This document shows, piece after piece, positions 56,207 to 64,000 of a stretch of DNA of 64,000 nt. Positions within the stretch are counted from its first letter, which is position 1, and the number at the start of each line of letters is the position of its first letter. Position numbers and translations under genes: made by a program. Under the pieces are notes generated by a model. The model ran no database searches. It saw nothing but the letters and a program-made list of their open reading frames with translations, and was not told where the DNA came from. This stretch comes from Poa pratensis (lineage: Eukaryota; Streptophyta; Magnoliopsida; Poales; Poaceae): contig CAMZMU010000117.1 of the NCBI GenBank assembly GCA_947311845.1, positions 72,821,444 through 72,885,443 on the forward strand, in the 5' to 3' direction.

Positions 56207-59200
56207 GATGGTATCAGAGCAAAACGACCTTAGGATTAAAACCCTTTTAGGAGACTTGTAGGTTGGTAAATACTATAGGAAGTTATCTTATCTAAACCAT
56301 ATCTCTCTACAACTATGATGGGTATTCACTTGAGAATACTATTGTTATACTTGTATAGACTTTTTCTTACTCAATTCGAGAAAATCTTCTTATCTATTCT
56401 TTTATAGGATATAATATACGTATCTCATTTCTTTTCAACTTGGAATGACAAGTTTGAAACTATCTTCTACAAGTTAGTATCACAAATATTTATATCCAAG
56501 TCAGTGTTACCTATGTGGTATCATTGATAACACCATCCTATAGTGAAGACATATGCTGAAGTAGAACCCTATCGTAAGTTTGTGAAGGCAGAAGATTGGA
56601 GAAGTCTGATGATGGTGAAGAACCAGAGATAAACAAGTATGGTAACTATGGAGAGAATGGCAATACCTTAAAGTTTCATTTCAAAGAAGATTCACCTTAG
56701 TATAGTATAGATTAAAAATAAATAAATAAAAAATAGGAGATGGCATAAACAATGAAGGAAGCTACAATACTACTTCTGATGTACAAACAACAACTACATG
56801 AAGTATCTAGAGATGTTAGGAGACGTTTGTTCGAGCCAGACGGAGGATTCAATCTACATGAAGTTTAGTTCTCTACGTAACCAAGTCAGCCCACAACTAT
56901 TCTTTGAGTACTTTGTCTTAGCATTATCCCTTTGCAAATGGGCAGTTGGGTAACTACTGAGTCAAAGAGTTGTTAGAATAGGACTATAAGGTGATAAACC
57001 TATCTTGTAGTGTATAGCACTAAGCCTGGGTACTTTTGAGATGTTTTTACTCAAAGTACTATTTATTTTTTCGGCTTAAGTTGCATGTTTGCTATATAAC
57101 TGCATTCGGATTATTGGATTTTATTGGATTTTTGATTGGCTAGGTTGGTACATGAAGATAGGATTTGATGTACAATGGCATGATTGTCACATTGAGTTCT
57201 TTTTTGATGTTACTGATCTACAGGTAGATAGGATTTGTGTGAGGGAAAGACGAGTTACTAGCAAGTTGATGCACGAAAGAAGCTTATGGAGAGGAGGACG
57301 TTAAGAAGACAGAAGTCAATAAGCTACTGATGTGGAATGTGAAGCGTCACATCGTATTTGGATGTAGAGGTATATTTCACGAGTTCACAGAAGGATAGAG
57401 GAACGAAGTAAGTTTGACCAAGAGTGTTAGAAGTAGTTGGACAAGATCTACTGAAGATGATTCAAGGAAGGCTACATGAGAAGACATAACCATGAAGGAA
57501 GGTTATGAAGTTTTTACATATTAAGTCATGAAGTCTTTCAACGGAAGTCCAAAATCAAGGGATGAAGAAGGACAATATGCAGAATACATATGGATTTGTC
57601 GTAACTCGGTGGAAGAGTTATTATTGGAGTAATAAGGAGATATCGATACTACTTAGATGAAGTTCTAAAAGATGTTTAGCAACACTTATGTGTCTAAGAG
57701 TATTATAAGGATGAAGACAAAGGTATGAAGACTGGAAGAACATGGATATTTCCAGTTCTAATGGAATAAAGGAGAAGTTGATCGTCTATTGAGAGGCATT
57801 ACTAGAGATGGAAGCGGTGAAATTAACTGCCAAACAAGAGTTCGTGATTAGAACTTGGATATATATATATATATAAGGAAAAAATTTGTGTTGGATACAC
57901 AAACAGATTACAAGAAGGAGTGGACGAGAAAGTTATTCGACAAATGATGATAAGTCAGAAAGGGATGACAGAAGTAAAGTACTTGGACGAAAGCACGTGG
58001 AGATTTCAGAATGACATATCAACCATGTCAAGAAGTACAATTACATAGTCCAATGTTCAAGAGAGCATCATAACCATGGGAGAAGAGTCCAATTTCGTCG
58101 TGGGATTGACGACAAGTCTAGAAGGTGGACCAATTTGGATGAAGGCACCTCACCACATATGATGTCGAAGTACCAAAGTCAGAGTTTATATCTCGAGCAA
58201 TTGTGGAGAAAGAGGTATTACCAAGAGGATTGACATACTAGAGCCAACCACTGAGGTGATGGACGCATCAAGGCAAGATTGTTGAGTTACATGTTCAAAC
58301 TAGTTGGTACTGTATGGAATCAGTCTATAGTACCAGACATGAAGGAAATACGTCGGCTGAATTTTTAAATGATGACCAACATCATATTCAGATTGAAGTT
58401 AAGATAGCATCCAATGCACAAGTTTATGTGTGCAATTCTTTTCTTGAGACCATCGGATAGCCAACTGGAATTCTAGCCATAGTAGGAAACCAACTTATCA
58501 AAGGATCATTTGGGTAGTTCACAATATGGTGGACATACCACGTATTCTTCGGGAAACTGTTGGATATATAGGAATAGTTAATATCTATTATCGGAGAACG
58601 ATACTGGGTATTCACAACATGGTGGATATACCACGCTTTCTTCGTGAGACCATGAGGCATATATACTGGAAGTTTGAGCAGAAATGTGAGTTACGAAGCT
58701 TGAATGAATGGAGCCGGCAGATGAAGCTCAGCTGATAGAGGGTCAGAACGGAGGAAGTCTTAGAGAATTCCAAGGGGGAGAGTGAACAAGTGTATGGAAT
58801 AGTACTTGGCAGAAGATGACGCGGAACTCAAAAGGAAGACTTTGACTGAGACAAGACTGAATTGGTTATTAATGCTCTAAAAGTTCTTCAAGAAAGACGA
58901 GCATTGTCGAAAATCCTTGATAAATTATGAAGCCAAGGAAGAAGGATGAAAATTTTAAGGAATTAGTGGTCATAGACGCTATGACTAAATGATCTAAAGT
59001 AGAGTGAACAAAAGAGACCAGAGTTCATGGATGGGGAAGTCGAGATACTTATTCCCGTTGAATCTGATTGAGACCAGGATCCTAGGGGATTGATGCCAGA
59101 AGGTTTGTACCCCTGATTACAATTGATTGAAGAGAAGATAGAGTAATCAAAGTTGGATAGACAAAGGTGTCTACTACATTTGGAGGAAGCAAATTACAAG

Positions 59201-59379
59201 AGAAAATTATGTTCTATAAGACATGTTAAGAATAGTTACCTCATATTCTCGAGCAAAAGGAGATGAGCTTTACCATCAGAAGTGAGGTCTTATTAGGCTC
59301 ATGATTATAAGGAAGGGTACCACCTGGAGATCATATAAGGATGTAGAAAGGATCTTCGCCAGAGGGGTATAAAGCTAGA
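56207..59379 (+). other. LARD-like internal domain, copy 2, truncated
   Basis: Collinear with 35333-38533 but 28 bases shorter over that span, mostly through scattered one- and two-base losses. It stops at aaagctaga where another element has inserted. The last 261 bases of the internal domain and any third LTR are not present here. Confidence 0.85.
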
Positions 59380-62300
59380 TGTGACACCCCTCCCTGGCAC
59401 ATATCACCAGAGAGGCAGTCGTCCCGTGAGCCATCCCAAGATAACTGGCCGCACGTCACAACAGTGTAACATAATGGAAATCATTACACAATCAGGCACA
59501 AGAAGTGCTACAAATGGTTTACAAGGCCATCAAGACATGACCAAATATCAAGCCAAGCATGGCTCAGGACAGAGTTTAACTGGCAGCGGAAGACGACTAA
59601 GGCAATGGCTTGGAGCGGCTCCATTCCACAGGTATCTGGCTGGACTACTGATCCTAGCACACTCTTGCTCCATCTCCTTGCTAAGGCAGAAGATGAATCC
59701 TCGACAAAACCTGGCCACAATCACAAGGCCCGTGAGTACATTTATATGCACTCCGCAAGAATCGCCCCTCATTACCAACAATCCAACAATCATGCAACAA
59801 GATATACATTGGAAATGAAACACTACACATAGCAAGGTGTACTCTAGATACATGGCATAAAAGTAGCATGGCATTGACAAGCAAAACATGGCATAAGCAA
59901 ACAATGGGATATCACCAGTGCAGAGTCCAAGCCAGGTGGGGTTGGATTGTACACCGGCAATCAAACAAAGAGATTACCTGTGACGAGTAAACGAGTGTAC
60001 CAGTTGGTACCAGATAATATACAACAGTACCTGTGATCACTGCTAGGCCCACTGGCCTTATCTTTCCACTCTGGGCATGCACGGTTGATGTTGGCTCAGG
60101 CCTAACTCTAGGCTTCCAACGATCACACCGCCATCCCATATCTCGGGTTACCATCAACATCTCAAGGCAACATTCCCTGCATCATCTTATTTGTTCATTT
60201 AGTGTGATCAGGTCGTTCATTAATTCTTTCAAACAAATCTTAAGTTTAACCTCCGGACACGACACGGACACACAGTGTGACTGATACTGAACTCATTGTT
60301 CCATAACCTTGGAACTAGGCTAGATATCCAGATTTACACTCTCGAGAGGTTGCAATACTTCACTCATCTAAGTGGATCATTAACAACCGGTACTTTAGGA
60401 TCACGTCCTTAAGACGGTCTGATACACTCACTCGACCGTTCACGCCATCAAGACACTCCCTATATAGCCACCGACATAACTATATGCCTTATGCAGAAGT
60501 GAATCCGGCACGTCCCCAACCCATGAGCGACGCCTAGCTCCGGAACCTTCGCAAGACTAGCCCCGACCAACTATGGTAACCGACTAGACTTGCCAAAAAG
60601 GGTGGCATCAAAGGAGGCTCAATAGGATTACGTAGGTCAAGGCCCGCCATATGAGTGACAGTGGTAGTGCTTTCGATGTTCAGGTTTGTGGCACCATGGA
60701 CTGACCCTATCGTTGTTTGGAGGGGTGTTTCATTTAATCAAGTTTCATCATAACAAGTCCAAACAGCCGAGAATTAGTCCAGCACAACAATCACAATATA
60801 ATATTATATCATCAAACAACAAGTCATTAGCAACATAATATTTCAAGAAATAGCAGTGTCCAAACTTAGCAAAATAAAAACGTCAACCGGAAGACTACGG
60901 CGGCGATCCCGCCGACCAGCGCCTTCTCGTTCGACAAGGAAAAAGAAACGTCAACCGGAAGACTGTGGCAGCGATTCCGCTGGCAAGCGCCTTCTCGTTC
61001 GACAAGGAAAAAGAAACGTCAACCGGAAGACTGTGGCAGCGATTCCGCTGGCAAGCGCCTTCTCGTTCGACAAGGAAAAGAAACGTCAACCGGGAGACTA
61101 CGGCGGCGATCCCGCCGACCAGCGCCTTCACAGATCAACTACAAAATATAGCACAGTTGGTTTGCGTCGACCGGGTGACTATGGCGGAGCTACCTCCGAC
61201 CAGCGCCATCGCAGATCGACGTTAATATTTTAGTGAGACGGTGGCGGTTTCCCCAGTCCATTGTCTCAAGAAGGGTGTGCGTTTGATAAGTATTAACAAT
61301 ACATAATATAACCAAGCAAGTACGATAAATAAATATGCAACATAATATGCAACATGGCAGGAGCAATATTACAAGTTTCATACTAAACAAGAACAACAAA
61401 CAGACATGCATAAATATAACAGCAGACAGACAAACATAACACCCGGCATGGTAATAAGCAAATAAACAAACAAACACTGCTGGGCTGTTCATAGCAAGGG
61501 GTTAGCTTGCCTTCGGAGACGGGGATTCGCTGGGCTTGGAGAGGTCGGGGTGGTTTCGCGGCGTCGGGGGTCGAAAGCCGCTCTCCGGGAACTCCGGAAT
61601 GCACCCACATAAGGGGCACCTCAAGAACTATCTTGGAACAAGGTGGAATCCATACCACAGGAAAGGTTGTGTCGAGACAAGAATTTAGGAATTTGAATCA
61701 CTCCAATCGGAGCTACGGTTCAAAAGATTCTGCCGTTTGAAAAACTATCCAGCAGAAAAAGAAAAGAATCCGAGGGAAAAAAAACGGACGGGCCGCTAAT
61801 GGGCTGCGGCCGTGCTGTGCGCAGCGCGCGCTGGCGCCAGCGCCCGGCTGGGCCGAGCTGGGCCGCAAGCGCTGCTCCTGCTGGGCTGGGCTGGGCTTGC
61901 TGCGCACGGGAGGGACCAGAAACAGAAAAAAAAACGAATCGATCCACTGGATCGGTCGTCCTCCACCTCCAGCTCGCACGGGATCGGCATGGAACGGCCG
62001 GGGACGGCCGGGGAGCTCGCCCGGAGGCCGGCCGGCGGCGGGGAAGAGCTGGCCGCGGCCTACCGCGCCCAGGGGAGAGCTCGGCTAGGAGGGGGAGGCC
62101 ACGAGTGTGGTGCTGCGAGCTCGCGGAGCTTCGGCCATGGTGGCCACTGCTCGAGCTCGAGCATTCCTCGATCCCTGGCGATGCGGGGAAGTGAGGAGGG
62201 CTAGGAGGGGGTGGTGAGGGATGGTGTGTTTCTTCAGGGCCTCGGGGAGCTCCTTAAATAGGCGGGGGCGGAGGGGGCAGTGGAAGTCGTGGCCGTGCCC

Positions 62301-63654
62301 GTGGCCACCAATGGAGCGTCGACGTCGAGGCTCTCCTGGCCACAGGGGAGGGATAGGGAGGAGAAGGGATAAGCTCGCCACGCTGGATGCACAGGGGAGC
62401 ACGAGGGGGGTGTTGTGCGTTGCTGTTTCGTCGGTGCGTCGGCTAGCACTTGGCGGCGCACTGTACGGCGGTGCGGCGGCTAGCTGATGGCCGGGCTTGG
62501 AGGAGGGGCGAGGTGGCGAGCATGGGCGCAGGGGGGCTGGTAAGGGGAGGGGGGCTCTGCAGCAGCGTCGCTCCGCAGGACAGCGAGGTGGAGGCAGAGG
62601 CCAGAGGGGAGATGACAAGGGATGCCGGCAGGCGCATCCCGGCGTCCAAAGCGCGCCACGGGCAGCATTGCCGTGTTCCCGACAAACCAGAGCTCCAAAG
62701 AGAAAACCAAGGGTACTACGGTGTTCACAAGATCAAGAGGAACACACACAAACAAGAATCAGTCAATGAGTTGCAACTTTTGCAGAATAAAATTTTCAGA
62801 AAAACAAAACTGCAGAAGGTGTTCGATGAAAGGTTCATGGTCTTGCACAACTCAAATAAATCCCCAAAAATTAGGCATGGGTTGTTTTGGTCAGGGGAGT
62901 GTGTCCATGGAGTTTGAGATCATTTGGGTGAGGGGAAATTGGGTTTCCAAAAGATGGCCAAAAATGACCATAATGGCATGATTTAGGAAAAATGGTGCTC
63001 CATGCTTCACCTTGGGGTGGTCTCCTGGATTTGTGTGTCTAAGGATCATTGGTCAGTATCACCAAGTATCATGGTCATTGGAATTTTCTAGGTGTAGGTT
63101 TGTTTGAAGAACTCAAAATGGCATCAATTTGGGCTTACAAAGGAAGTGGTCTAAATATTGCTCAAATGGGTTTGCTTCCAAAAGATGAAATGCAGGAAAT
63201 GCCAAAATATGCATTCCCTGAATTTATCAGAATTATTGGAGGTTCCTAGCTTGGTTAAAACATTTTGGACTAGAAATGGCAGTTTTGAAAATATTGGCTA
63301 ACTTGGAAATATTGCATTGGAGTATGCAATATTTTTGCATGGATGGTCTTTATATGGACATGGGGTCCTCTGGTATTTTTGGTGGAATTTTTAGAGCTAT
63401 GGAAATGGGCTTTCCTTTTATAGATGGAGGAAATGATTAAAAGGTTCGATAATTAGGGCTAGGGTTTTTGGAGAAAAACCTAGCACAAAAATTATCGGGG
63501 TGATGGAGTGGTTTTGGATTGTTGGGAAATTTTGAGAAGCAATTCCAAGTCAAATCATCTTCAAAAGTTTTGAAGAAATATTTAGAAAAGAGAAAAAGTT
63601 TTTCCGGTGTCATAAAACACCACTAAATTAGGTTTGAAATTTTGGGATGTTACA
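59380..63654 (-). repeat. 3' LTR (4.3 kb) of a further retrotransposon
   Basis: Begins TGTGACACCCC and ends GGGATGTTACA, so its ends are inverted copies (TGTRACAYCCC). A polypurine tract lies directly to the right on the minus strand, so this is the 3' LTR of a minus-strand element whose body lies outside the window. It interrupts the second LARD internal copy; the five bases before it are CTAGA. The 61800-62700 part is GC-rich and holds a minus-strand TATTTAAG at 62253-62260 that may be the LTR promoter. Open frames there look compositional. The element family is not identified. Confidence 0.75.
60881..61223. repeat. 68-bp minisatellite, five units, inside the LTR
   Basis: Units start at 60881, 60949, 61017, 61084 and, diverged, 61165, each with cgtc(a/g)accggg or cgtcaaccgga. 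The second and third units are nearly identical and carry the ctgtggcagcgattccgctg variant; the first and fourth share ctacggcggcgatcccgccg. Alternation of variants suggests growth by unequal exchange. Confidence 0.9.
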
Positions 63655-64000
63655 GACCTTCCCCCCTTAAAAGAATCTCGTCCTCGAGATTCGAGGAGGT
63701 TATACAAGATAATTCTTGAACGATCCATTTATACCCCATTTAAAACTTTTTCTAAAATAATAGAATTTTGGTCACCAAAGAGGTCAACAAGACTTTTCAC
63801 AAAACTATATTTCTAAAGCAGGATATTTCTACCATACTCAAGGCATTCAAAGATGGCATGGCAAGGGCTTACTCAATCAATCAACATAGGATCTACCAGC
63901 ATGCTTATGAATTTAAAACTAAGGTTTTGCACAAACAGACAAACATGGCAAGATCTAGCAAGATTACAACCAAACTATCAACAACATCCAAGAATTTAAC
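63655..64000 (-). other. Polypurine tract and start of the internal region of the rightmost element
   Basis: On the minus strand TTTTAAGGGGGGAAGG (63657-63672) directly precedes the LTR. The rest is AT-rich internal sequence with no readable gene before the window ends. Confidence 0.6.

Larger units (their letters stand above)
30194..59379 (+). mobile_element. LARD-like LTR retrotransposon array (LTR-internal-LTR-internal), with a nested element
   Basis: Two 5.14-kb LTRs and two copies of a 3.2-3.5-kb internal domain are arranged head to tail. The order is LTR 30194-35332, internal 35333-38794, LTR 38795-43358 plus 55629-56206 (split by the Athila-like element), and internal 56207-59379 (cut by another insertion). 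A tRNA-Met type primer site follows each LTR, and a polypurine tract precedes the second. No gag or pol frame is present. LTRs near 5 kb with a non-coding 3.5-kb core are what defines LARD elements in Triticeae (Sukkula is one example). It inserted into the Reina-like protease; the five bases before it are CATAT. The far end is outside the window. Confidence 0.85.

Noticed and set aside
60881..61223. CRISPR-like array
   Set aside because: Units are contiguous 68-bp tandem repeats without unique spacers, inside a plant LTR.
62085..62618. 177-codon minus-strand frame in the rightmost LTR
   Set aside because: GC-rich LTR promoter region; low-complexity product and no recognisable family.

Overview
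The window is nuclear DNA of a grass (Poaceae). A cool-season grass (Pooideae, perhaps Triticeae) is the best guess. The reasons are intron-rich genes set among nested LTR retrotransposons, Tourist and Stowaway MITEs with TAA/TA target duplications, a CACTA end of the CACTAGTAGAAA type, a tRNA-derived SINE, and a large coding-poor LTR element with the dimensions of the LARD elements described from barley. The species call is inference; nothing was searched.

Positions 1-27100 are the gene-bearing half. A CACTA transposon enters from the left and ends at 890. Two Helitron-like 3' ends (2267 and 5316) flank a decayed Transposase_28 gene. Next, on the minus strand (5815-12316), is a seven-exon two-B3-domain (REM-type) transcription factor gene. 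It carries an internal exon-pair duplication, a 3.2-kb first intron holding further tandem duplications and a SINE, and a one-base frameshift in the second B3 domain. Several small DNA transposons follow. On the plus strand (18343-23183) is a complete seven-exon MUCI70-like DUF616 glycosyltransferase gene of 662 residues, with an eight-codon uORF ending 3 nt before its start. On the minus strand (24722-25687) is a BYPASS1-related gene in a single coding exon. These three genes show no sign of a shared pathway.

Positions 27200-64000 are a nest of retrotransposons. The oldest layer is a Reina-like chromovirus (Ty3/gypsy, minus strand), with its RNase H region deleted, a stop between protease and RT, and a break at 30193. 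Into its protease inserted a LARD-like element with 5.1-kb LTRs and a 3.46-kb internal domain without coding capacity. That element is present as LTR-internal-LTR-internal. Its second LTR was split at 43358/55629 by an Athila-like element (gag-protease only, minus strand, 5-bp duplication CTCAC), itself present as LTR-internal-LTR-internal-LTR with a 13-N gap. At 59380 the second LARD internal domain is broken by a 4.3-kb LTR of a further element that continues beyond the window.

The downstream copies of these repeats differ from the upstream ones largely by single-base losses. The 13-N gap replaces at least about 1.8 kb of expected sequence. Consensus error or misassembly is therefore a live possibility for the right half, and perhaps for the B3 frameshift. 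I found no rRNA, tRNA gene or CRISPR array, and no system I would call wholly new. The most unusual items are the B3 gene with its duplicated linker exons, the stop-TCC-ATG uORF, and the two superimposed tandem LTR arrays.
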